In this document: piece by piece, positions 56,772 through 64,000 of the stretch
Layout: each line of letters begins with the position of its first letter
How positions within the stretch are numbered: the stretch's first letter is position 1
From: Nostoc sp. TCL240-02
GTDB lineage: Bacteria; Cyanobacteriota; Cyanobacteriia; Cyanobacteriales; Nostocaceae
Length of the DNA: 64,000 nucleotides
Direction: 5' to 3'
Assembly (NCBI RefSeq): GCF_013343235.1
Contig: NZ_CP040094.1
Coordinates: forward strand, 6,071,001-6,135,000
Translations under genes and position numbers: made by a program
Notes under the pieces: generated by a model
The model's input: the letters and a program-made list of their open reading frames with translations, nothing else
Database searches by the model: none
Told to the model about the DNA's origin: nothing

Positions 56772-57806
56772 TATAGCGGTTATCAGTCTACTTCAGTACA
56801 GTAGGAGAGAGCAATTCTACTGATAATTGGTGGTGATGAAAGCCTACTCTCTCGACTTGCGTCAAAAAATAGTTGATGCTTATGCCTGCGGTGACATTTC
56901 CCAACGAAAACTGGCTAAAAACTTTGGTGTCACCTTAAGTTTTGTGCAAAATTTACTCAAACGCCATCGAGAATTGGGGATGATAGGCCCCAAGGTGCGG
57001 ACTGAGCAGACAGCAACAAAGTTGAATGCTGAACAGTTAGAAATCCTGCGCCAACTCGTCATAGCACAGCCCGATGCGACGTTAAGCGAATTGCGGGAAC
57101 GACTTTACGAGAAAACAGAGGTCTTAATTGGGGTAGCTACGGTGAATCGGATGGTTCGCTGGAAACTTCACCTCAACCTCAAAAAAAAAGTCTCCACCTC
57201 ACAAAAAAAGGTAGTGATGAAGTCCAACTAGCCCGATTTGAGTACTGGAAACTCTTGAGGGGGATACCCGTCGAAGAGCTGATTTTCTTAGATGAATCGG
57301 GAGTTAATCTGTCCTTCATCCGCAAATGTGCCCGCGCCTTGCCTGGCCCTTCAGGCCTATGCTCAAAAGCCCAACCGCAAAGGGAAAAATGTCTCGGTAA
57401 TTGGTGCAATTAGCTTGAAAGGACTGCTCACCCAATGGAGTGGCTTAGGTTCTATCGATGCTTTGACTTTTGATGCCTTCATCGCCCAAAAGCTCGTACC
57501 CAAACTTTGGCCTGGTGCAGTGGTGATCATGGATAACTGCTCAATCCATAAAAGTGATGAACTTGAAGCTTTGCTCATCGCTGCTGGCGCTCATCTCATT
57601 TATCTCCCCCCCTATTCTCCCGATTTTTCACCGATTGAGAATTGTTGGTCCAAGATTAAGAACATTCTCCGTCGCATCGGTGCAAGGACATACCCTGATT
57701 TACTCCAGGCATTAGATACGGCATTCGCAGAAGTGACAATAGAGAATTTGCTGGGTTGGTTTACTCACTGCTGCTACTGTACCTCACAAGACTGATAACC
57801 GCTATA
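56772..57806 (+). mobile_element. IS630-family insertion sequence (transposase frameshifted)
   Basis: Terminal inverted repeats begin TATAGCGGTTATCAGTCT at 56772 and, on the complementary strand, at 57806; both then reach GTACAGTAG after a 6-base difference. TA dinucleotides at both ends fit the TA target of this family. The element is about 1.03 kb and carries one transposase gene in three pieces of frame. Confidence 0.9.
56836..57795 (+). pseudogene. IS630-family transposase, two frameshifts
   Basis: The first segment has the HTH part (CGDISQRKLAKNFGVTLSFV). At A9 (57181-57189) the continuation is in the -1 frame: SLHLTKKGSDEVQLARFEYW, then LIFLDESGVN with the first catalytic Asp. At about 57340 a one-base insertion shifts again to ENCWSKIK, VVIMDNCSIHKS and PPYSPDFSPIENCW, which supply the second Asp and the Glu. 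The first shift could be a programmed -1 event on the A run; the second looks like mutation. The element is probably inactive. Confidence 0.85.
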
Positions 57807-57807
57807 C

Positions 57808-59267
57808 CCCTCTTCTGTCACTTTCCGAGTATTCTGAATAAAAGGATTAAAAGAAAAAACTCTCTTCAGGTAAGCAGGGCAATGGATGTAGAATTACAAA
57901 TCCTAAAACATTTGGCAAGAGATGCCCAGCCAACAGTTGCGATCATAGATGAATATTGTGCAGAGTATAAAGACCTGTTCAAAGAAGTAAGAAATTATGA
58001 ATGCTTCAAATATTTACATTTAGGGATAATTGCACCAATAAAAAGAAAATCATTACCAGAAATAGCCAAAGTAGTAAGTATAAACTCGGCACAGTCATTA
58101 CATCATTTCATAGCCTATTCAGATTGGTCAGCAAATAAATTAAAGAGCCGAAGATTAGATAAATTAAAGAAAGCATTAAATAGTCAGGCGATAACCGTAG
58201 TAATAGATGAAACTGGAGATAGGAAAAAAGGTAAAAAGACAGATTATGTTGCAAGACAATATCTAGGGAGTGTAGGAAAAATAGATAATGGAATAGTATC
58301 AGTCAATGCTTATGGAGTTTATGAAAATGTAACATTTCCATTAAGTTTCAAAGTATTTAAACCGAAAGGGACGCTCAAATCAGGAGATAAATATAAAACC
58401 AAAATAGAGTTAGCGTCAGAAATTATTACAGAATTAATAAATGAGGGGTTTAATATTGAATTAGTATTAGCCGATAGTTTATATGGTGAAAGTAGCAAAT
58501 TCATCAAAAAGCTCAATGAATATGAATTAGCTTATGTTGTAGCAATTAGAAGTAATCACGGAGTCTGGCTACCAGCTAATCAGAGCGTTAGAGCTAACAA
58601 GTGGTGCAAATTTGAGAGAACATTTAGTAATAAAAAATCCGAAATCAGATATATCCGAGAAATAATTTATGGTAAAAAAAGAGCCATAACTTACTGGGAA
58701 ATAACTACTGATCCAGAAACAATGCCGGATAATTCCACTTCATTTGTCATGACGAATCTTCAAGGAAATCTCAAAAAAAACTTTAGGCGATTTATATGGA
58801 TTAAGAACCTGGGTAGAATATGGGTTTCGACAATGTAAACAGGAACTCGGCTGGACAGATTATCGCTTGACAAATTTTCAACATATAGAGAGATGGTGGG
58901 AAATTATTTTTTGTGTTTACACAATGATTAGTCTAAATTCCCCAGCCTTTTTAGCCTTAAATCAATCTCTTCAAATTGAAACTGAGGTGATAGGTACTAG
59001 TTATGTTAATTGTGTAGATTTTTCTCATCATCAACAATGGAATCATAATTCTGGATGGAAGAATACTCTTAATAATCTTCGTTTAATTGTCCAACCTCTT
59101 TTACTATTTTGGCTGATTTATCCCTGGTTAGATATTTTTCCAAATTCTCATTTATTGCTAGGATTTAATCATTTAATTTGTGCCATGAACCAATTTAAAC
59201 CCTTTTTTGCTTCTGGATGATTTCACTTATTTACTACTTGCTTATCTCGGAGAGTGACAGAAGAGGG
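57808..59267 (+). mobile_element. IS701-like insertion sequence abutting the IS630 element
   Basis: Terminal inverted repeats CCCTCTTCTGTCACTTTCCG (57808) and its complement at 59246-59267 match at 21 of 22 positions. A 4-bp ATAC flanks both ends (57804-57807 and 59268-59271), a clean target duplication. The left ATAC includes the last bases of the IS630 element, so this element inserted second. Confidence 0.88.
57882..59220 (+). pseudogene. IS701-like DDE transposase with a one-base frameshift
   Basis: Catalytic Asp residues lie in AITVVIDETGDRKKGKKT and ELVLADSLYGESS. At a run of eight A (58773-58780) the frame moves by +1; the continuation reads TLGDLYGLRTWVEYGFRQCK then HIERWWEIIFCVYTM with the Glu. 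One extra A explains it. Start ATG 57882 (MDVELQILKH) is inside the element, whereas a longer frame would begin in the IS630 copy. Confidence 0.85.
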
Positions 59268-59513
59268 ATACATGAAGAGTGCTGAGTTCCGAGTGCTAAG
59301 TACTGAGTAAAAAGATCAACCACAAGGGGCGGGCTTGTATTTAGTACATAAGCTCTGAGTAATTTTTTACTCACTCAGGACTCAGTAATGAGTGTGGTAA
59401 ATATATGTAATAGTGTGATGTGTACGATCGTAAGCTTTTAGTGCATTCCTCACTATGAAACAAATGGAAGTTTTTAAGAAAGCGCAGAGGGATGCAAAGT
59501 CCTGAAAAATGAA

Positions 59514-60707
59514 TTAATGAAATGCTGTACTTAGCCGTTCAAGCTGAGATTCAATAGCTGCTAAAAGTTGGTCTTGCTGCCAATTTTGGCTAAGATGAGC
59601 GGCTATACAAGCTGCCCCAGCACCCATGCCTTCTTTTACAAAGCCCTGCTCATAAGCTCTCAGTTGAGGATAACGAGAATCAACAAAGCTGAGATCAGTT
59701 GCTAATAAGGGAGGGGTTGTTCCACTCGGAGAAAAGTTGCCTTTTTTTAAGCTGAGGGCTAAGTCAACCGTAGCCCCAGTAGGATCTTCTGCTACCCAAC
59801 GAGTTGTGCCTATAACTACTGCTTCTGGTTGCCATGATAAGGCGTAAGCTTGAGCGATCGCACTCATCAGAGCATAAACCGCCAGCATTTGCGTCCCACC
59901 AGCAAGCATTACACCACAACTACGACTAGCTGCGATCGCCATCCCTGCTACCACCACCTGCATGGGATCGCCCACGGCAGCCACAATTTTTAGAGGATCT
60001 ACGGAAGTTAGGATTTGAGATTGAAATATCTCATCCTGCCCCCTGCCCCCTGCTCCCTGCCCCCTGCTCCCTGCTTTCTCTAGCCCTGCTTGCACTAGTG
60101 CCCACTTTTGCCCGTGGTTACAAATAGGGTGGCTACTGTTAACTTTTCCGGCAGCATCTATGCCCAAAGCAGTTAAGATTGCCAGGGCAGTTGTAGTACC
60201 TCCGACGACACACTCACCGAAAATGACATAACTCTGTTGCATATTGGCAGCAAGGCGTTCTCCCCAAAATAGCCCTTGTTTAAATAAGTGGTGTACCGTT
60301 GTAATTTCCATAGCAGCGCCTCCACTTAAACACTTAGCAGAAGCGCCACCCAAGTCAATTAATGGCACAGCCGGAGGGTGGGGTAAACCAGCATTAAACA
60401 AATGAACTGGTATATTTAGTGACTCAAAAACAGCGCGAGAAATCAGCACAGGTGAAGCCCCAGCCGCTAATGGTGGTAGGGGATGTTGAGGCTTATGTTC
60501 TGGGCCGTAGTACAAAAACTCGGCATCAGCACAAGCGGTATATTTCCGATCCTCTGGAGTCCGACCTGCCGCTGAAATCCCTGGAATTAAACCAGTTTCA
60601 GTAAATCCTAAAACACATCCAAATACGGGCAGAGAACCACGATATCGTCGTAGCCATTCTTCACCTTGTTCTTTTTGGGTATAAATACGAATTTGGGAAT
60701 TGGGCAT
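59514..60707 (-). CDS. Nicotinate-nucleotide-dimethylbenzimidazole phosphoribosyltransferase-like protein (UPF0284/TIGR00303)
   Basis: 397 residues. Family blocks are VFGCVLGFTETGLIPGIS, AGASPVLISRAVFESL, CVVGGTTTALAILTALG and GGTQMLAVYALMSAIA. The family is assigned to the lower-ligand step of cobalamin assembly (alpha-ribazole phosphate formation), although the direct activity in cyanobacteria, which make pseudocobalamin, is uncertain. Residues about 209-226 (SRGQGAGGRGQDE) are translated from a CCCCCTGCTCCCTG repeat absent from normal members. The start lies in an ATTGGGCAT repeat, and Ser/Gln positions just inside could differ. Confidence 0.85.
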   Translation of the reverse strand: MPNSQIRIYTQKEQGEEWLRRYRGSLPVFGCVLGFTETGLIPGISAAGRTPEDRKYTACADAEFLYYGPEHKPQHPLPPLAAGASPVLISRAVFESLNIPVHLFNAGLPHPPAVPLIDLGGASAKCLSGGAAMEITTVHHLFKQGLFWGERLAANMQQSYVIFGECVVGGTTTALAILTALGIDAAGKVNSSHPICNHGQKWALVQAGLEKAGSRGQGAGGRGQDEIFQSQILTSVDPLKIVAAVGDPMQVVVAGMAIAASRSCGVMLAGGTQMLAVYALMSAIAQAYALSWQPEAVVIGTTRWVAEDPTGATVDLALSLKKGNFSPSGTTPPLLATDLSFVDSRYPQLRAYEQGFVKEGMGAGAACIAAHLSQNWQQDQLLAAIESQLERLSTAFH

Positions 60708-60763
60708 TGGGAATTAGTTAGGACTAATTATTTAACCAAGGACAAAGGACAAATGACTAATAA

Positions 60764-61513
60764 CTATCCCTCATAATCCATGAGGACTTGTACCCAGCGT
60801 GGTGGACGGGGAATGGGATTGCCCAGACGGTCAAAAAGAAACCATGCTGCGAGGTGTACCACAAAAAGATAGATAAAGTTGTTGAGTAAAATTAGAGCGA
60901 TCGCTCCCACTTGAATCAAAAACACGCTGGGACTCGCCAATAAACTCAGCTTCAAAAATACCCACTCAATGAACTCAGTCACTTGGGTAATCACATAAAT
61001 CCACAGGTCTTCACCCGACAAAACAGACAGCAACCACAGTCTAAAAAAGACCCCCAAAGTACCCAACAGCGTACCCAAGGTGATAGAAACAATCCAGGGA
61101 ACACGACGACGATACCATGTAGCTCCTAAAAGCACGCCCATAAACCCGTAGGGCATGACAAACAGCAAACTACGGGCTGGCCCCATCAGTACAGTCAGCA
61201 GTAACCCAGAAGTGAGTGCTGCCATCCAGGCCGCACGCTTGCCCCAACGCAGATAAACTAAAGCGATGGGAACCGGAAAAAATATCCGTAAAACTGGGCC
61301 CAAGGGAAAATAGAAATTAATAAACCAAATTAAGCTAGCAGTACTGGCTAAAAATGCTGTTTCTACCATCCTCAACGGCGCATCAGCCTTGAGTTGAGGA
61401 GGCATTAACTGTTGTTCTTTGTCTAACCAATGATTGTGGGGAGTTGAAGATTCAGTTGATGGTTCTTCCTCCGGTTCATCTGGCAGAGAATCTAAAATAC
61501 TCATATTTGACAA
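60764..61513 (-). CDS. DUF2232 family membrane protein
   Basis: 249 residues. A proline/glutamate-rich N-terminus (1-45) precedes five or six membrane helices (LAVETAFLAST-like MVETAFLASTASLIWFINFY, YLRWGKRAAWMAALTSG, NNFIYLFVVHLAAWFLF). DUF2232 proteins are multi-spanning membrane proteins of unknown function, related to energy-coupling transporter S-component-like folds. Four bases downstream of a Crp-family regulator gene on the same strand, so the two form an operon. Confidence 0.85.
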   Translation of the reverse strand: MSNMSILDSLPDEPEEEPSTESSTPHNHWLDKEQQLMPPQLKADAPLRMVETAFLASTASLIWFINFYFPLGPVLRIFFPVPIALVYLRWGKRAAWMAALTSGLLLTVLMGPARSLLFVMPYGFMGVLLGATWYRRRVPWIVSITLGTLLGTLGVFFRLWLLSVLSGEDLWIYVITQVTEFIEWVFLKLSLLASPSVFLIQVGAIALILLNNFIYLFVVHLAAWFLFDRLGNPIPRPPRWVQVLMDYEG

Positions 61514-61517
61514 GTTC

Positions 61518-62219
61518 TTAAACTATCATTCTTTCCAAGGCTGACAAATCGGGAATACAAATAGTGTCTTGATCCCGTTTAATCAAGCCTTTTTTTTCTA
61601 GCCTTGTCAATACTCGTGTCACAGTTTCCCGTGCCAATCCGCTCAAACTACTCAATTCTCGATGAGGTAAATTGGGGATTTCGGTTCCTGTTTGCCCTTT
61701 TTTTCCCTGTCCCTCTGCCAAAAATAGCAACGTATCTGCCACTCGTGACTGGCTATCAGATTCCCGCAAACGCAATCGGCGATTTACTTGCCGCAAACGT
61801 CGTGCCATTAATTGCGCCAATCGAACCCCAGCCAAGGGTTCTATCTGAAGTAACTTGACAAAATCCTGAGCAGGCATACTGCCAATTACTGTTGGGGCTA
61901 AGGTAATCACATCTGTGGAGCGAGGAACTTCATCTAACGCCGCCATTTCACCAAATAATTCCCCTTTACCAAGAATATTCAGTGTTACCTCTTTTCCTTC
62001 CAGATTGTAGGTGCGGATTTTGACCCATCCGTCCATAATAAAATACACAGAACCACCCCAGTCATTTTCTAGCAGAATTACCTGATTGGCTGGGTGAGTG
62101 CGAGTAACAAGATGGATAAGGGCTGATTCCACAGCAGGTTCTGGCAACCCTTGAAAAAAGGGAGCGGAGGTGATCATCCAGGGATTAGCCTGTGCTTGCA
62201 AGCTATATCGGTCTTCCAT
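61518..62219 (-). CDS. Crp/Fnr-family transcriptional regulator (DevH-like)
   Basis: Start set at MEDRYSLQAQANPW (62219), 233 residues; upstream in-frame codons from 62258 lack family resemblance. A cyclic-nucleotide-binding beta-roll (about 30-140: ILLENDWGGSVYFIMDGWVK, LGKGELFGEMAALDEVPRST) precedes a winged HTH (HRELSSLSGLARETVTRVLT). It is distinct from NtcA, and looks closest to the DevH-type Crp proteins that in Anabaena are needed for heterocyst envelope formation; that assignment is from memory and not certain. It is the first gene of a unit with the DUF2232 gene. Confidence 0.85.
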   Translation of the reverse strand: MEDRYSLQAQANPWMITSAPFFQGLPEPAVESALIHLVTRTHPANQVILLENDWGGSVYFIMDGWVKIRTYNLEGKEVTLNILGKGELFGEMAALDEVPRSTDVITLAPTVIGSMPAQDFVKLLQIEPLAGVRLAQLMARRLRQVNRRLRLRESDSQSRVADTLLFLAEGQGKKGQTGTEIPNLPHRELSSLSGLARETVTRVLTRLEKKGLIKRDQDTICIPDLSALERMIV

Positions 62220-62936
62220 TACGACATTTTTATTGAAGCTGCTATGTACACACAACAAACAAGAGCGCCATTTCTAGCCTTAGTCATCAAAGCACAGCTC
62301 CCTTTAAAAGAGAAAACTAAACTATGCTACATAAGAATACGACAAGAACCTTTTTCTAAAATAATCTTTACCTATAAGTTTAAACGGGGAAAAAGTTTTG
62401 CAAAAAGTAGTTTATGGTCTGCGGTTGTATAGCTCAAGGGCTAGCTAACTGCAAACTTGTATTAGATGAACTACCGCACACCAACCACTAGGCGGTGTGG
62501 TCAGGGCTTCTCGATTAATCACGAATAGCGAAGAGAACATCATAGTCCTATTGTCTTGCATTCCCTCCAAGGGCGGGAGTCATGATTCTCAAGACTCAAA
62601 TAAATCTTTCTTTTGCGACGTGTACCTATGAGCTTGATTTTCGCTTACGGCATTGATATCAAGAAGTACAACTATACCAGAAAAAGAGTTTGTTTCCCCA
62701 TGTTCATTTTCAAAAATGGGCAACCAATCAGTGGCAAAACAAAGCTTCTTAAACAAACGCTGACTGAAGATTGCCACGACTCCCAGTAATCCATAACATA
62801 ATGACAGTGACAAGTCCAAGCAGAAGCTTTTGCCACTCAAAACTTCTCAGATGGGAGCTTACTTCCCCGCAGGGGTACGGTGACTGTAAATTAATTGTCA
62901 CATAGTTGACATACGTTTTTAAGTAAGGTAATAAAA
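62220..62936. other. 717-bp intergenic region before the last gene
   Basis: No supported protein gene. The minus-strand frame 62589-62840 is hydrophobic but lacks family resemblance. The part 62430-62620 has several short stem-forming segments and may be a structured RNA. An ACGTTTTTAAGTAAGG stretch just before 62937 is the likely leader of the last gene. Confidence 0.5.
62430..62620 (+). ncRNA. Candidate structured RNA, possibly an orphan HEARO/omega-RNA-like element
   Basis: Successive short helices can be drawn: TAGC(TCAAGG)GCTA, CACACC(AACCACTAGGC)GGTGTG, TTCTC/GAGAA, CTCC(AAGGGC)GGAG and GAGTC/GACTC. The block GATGAACTACCGCACACCAA and the order of stems recall RNAs that precede IscB/IsrB genes in cyanobacteria, but no such ORF follows. 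Strand and ends are approximate, and the identification is a low-confidence resemblance. Confidence 0.25.
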
Positions 62937-64000
62937 GTGACTTCCAGTGCAGATGAAATTCAAAAGTTGATCGCAGACATTGACAACTTACTTGCCAGTG
63001 GTGGCAAGCGCTTGTCTAGATTTCTGCCTGGTCAAGGGCAGGAACCTAAAGAAGTTTTAGAACGAATTCGCAACTTCTTGGTGAGGCTCCAAGAAGAAGA
63101 AGCATTAGAGAGCGATATCCCAAATAATTCTTCTGAAGAACCGCGTTCGCCCTTAGCGTTGGCTCCGCCATCGCCTTTATTAACAAAATTTGTTGATCGA
63201 GGTTATAACCAGTATCCCCTACCGCCACTCGAATCCAATCAGGAACAGAGTCCTGTTGCAGCCGGACAATTAAAAAGTGAATTTTCGAGCTTGATAGAGC
63301 CATTGCGATCGGAATTAGAAGGGCTATTGCAAGAGCGAGCCACTCTCATACAAGAAATTAGGCAACTAGAGCAAAGGCGATTGCAAAACTATTCCTTAGC
63401 GCAACAGTTGACAAACCAAGATCAAATGATTACCGAGTTTTTACAGGTACTCATGAATCGGCTGGTGCCAACTGTAACCCCACTGTTAGCACAACCGGGG
63501 GAAAATTCGGCCATTTCTCCAGAAGCAACTAATCACGCCACCTCTGTAACTCAACCTTTATTAGAATCAGTAGACCGTGTAGAGCAGTTAACCCAGCTAG
63601 CGAGGGAGTTGGATCAACGCCTATTATCACTAGATGGGACTGTGAATGTAGTCTTTGAAGCACTACAGCGCAATATTAATACTTATTACGAATCACTGTC
63701 GCAAGCACTGGCAAGAATGCATAGCAAGGGAATGCAAGGCGAACAGTTGATGGCCAGCTTTCTCAACAATTTGACCCAGCATTTACAGCAACAATCCCCT
63801 ATTTCCCCGCCATCTTTGCTGAGGGTAGAATCTGAGATATCACCATCATTGCCTGAAACAACCGCGATCGCTGCTGAAGCTGGATCTCAAACCCTGGAGG
63901 CAATCCTGCCAGAAACTTCATCTCCACTCACAATAAATTCTGAGCAACAGAATACTACCCTCACAGAGGATCTAGATGCAGTGCTGTTGCAGCTTGGTAT
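62937..64000 (+). CDS. Coiled-coil protein, 5' part (continues beyond window)
   Basis: GTG 62937 opens a frame without stop to the window end, at least 354 residues. The start gives SADEIQKLIADIDNLLASGG; a helical, heptad-rich region follows (about 120-165, ELEGLLQERATLIQEIRQLE) and another near 215-270 (VEQLTQLARELDQRLLSLDG). Linkers are Ser/Pro/Glu-rich. A stretch near residue 67-83 (PRSPLALAPPSPLL) is encoded by a Nostoc CGCCCTTAGCG-type repeat. No enzymatic domain is visible. It is probably a cyanobacterial structural or membrane-associated protein of unknown role. Confidence 0.75.
   Translation, partial: MTSSADEIQKLIADIDNLLASGGKRLSRFLPGQGQEPKEVLERIRNFLVRLQEEEALESDIPNNSSEEPRSPLALAPPSPLLTKFVDRGYNQYPLPPLESNQEQSPVAAGQLKSEFSSLIEPLRSELEGLLQERATLIQEIRQLEQRRLQNYSLAQQLTNQDQMITEFLQVLMNRLVPTVTPLLAQPGENSAISPEATNHATSVTQPLLESVDRVEQLTQLARELDQRLLSLDGTVNVVFEALQRNINTYYESLSQALARMHSKGMQGEQLMASFLNNLTQHLQQQSPISPPSLLRVESEISPSLPETTAIAAEAGSQTLEAILPETSSPLTINSEQQNTTLTEDLDAVLLQLG

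Noticed and set aside
58773..58780. Programmed -1 frameshifting at the A8 run of the IS701-like transposase
   Set aside because: The needed shift is +1, best explained by one extra A, so the classic -1 mechanism does not apply.
62589..62840. 83-residue minus-strand ORF before the last gene
   Set aside because: No family resemblance, no ribosome binding site, and it overlaps a segment that looks more like structured RNA or decayed DNA.

Overview
The window is a chromosomal segment of a filamentous, probably heterocyst-forming cyanobacterium of the Nostoc/Anabaena type. The evidence is the very frequent HIP1 palindrome GCGATCGC, the photosynthesis gene ycf3, a cyanobacterial-style fused ribBA, a terminal oxidase that looks like the alternative heterocyst oxidase, a HetC-like peptidase/ABC exporter, and dense Nostoc-type intergenic repeats (degenerate CCCAATGCCC-like tracts, CCCCGACTTCTT hairpins, small TTACGC-ended inverted-repeat elements). 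The species cannot be named from the sequence alone.

Layout. 1-3.1 kb: end of a DUF2237 gene, then a minus-strand hybrid histidine kinase with a CheB-type methylesterase. 3.8-8.3 kb: an operon of two overlapping DUF2231 membrane proteins and oxidase subunits II, I and III; subunit II has lost its CuA ligands and subunit I carries a YSHP motif. 8.3-18.2 kb: a hypothetical gene, a CheR-type methyltransferase, a third DUF2231 protein, DUF2809, DUF167, a glutathione S-transferase, an HMCES/YedK-type protein, ycf3, gatC, a Uma2 fragment and a decayed ABC ATPase. 17.4-24 kb: a minus-strand export locus (HTH protein, C39-peptidase ABC exporter, HlyD adaptor, parvulin-type foldase). 24-25.5 kb is non-coding, with a MITE-like repeat and an orphan terminator.

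25.5-37.4 kb: an amber-interrupted Uma2 gene, rpmB, htpG, a translationally coupled P-loop NTPase/giant TPR pair, an orphan antitoxin-like gene, clpB and gloA. 37.6-43.2 kb: eno, argC, ribBA and a periplasmic amidase. 43.5-46.4 kb: a large LRR-Roc-COR (Roco) protein. 46.7-50.5 kb: a GNAT/DUF1778 toxin-antitoxin module between two 80-bp direct repeats, the second being the promoter and start of a U32 peptidase-family gene. 50.8-56.6 kb: a secreted phosphoesterase, a LysR regulator divergent from a methyltransferase, a Tat/lipoprotein solute-binding protein and small unknowns.

56.8-59.3 kb: an IS630-family element with an IS701-like element inserted exactly at its right end; both transposase genes are frameshifted. 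59.5-62.2 kb: a cobalamin-type phosphoribosyltransferase, a DUF2232 membrane protein and a Crp-family regulator in one minus-strand run. 62.4-62.9 kb is a non-coding stretch with RNA-like structure, and the window ends inside a GTG-started coiled-coil gene.

The most notable items are the NTPase/TPR pair (a possible split NLR-like sensor), the C39 exporter locus carrying a transposase-derived DNA-binding protein, the toxin-antitoxin cassette framed by a duplicated promoter, and several proteins whose coding sequence contains in-frame copies of dispersed intergenic repeats. All functions are inferred from recognisable motifs; no database search was run.
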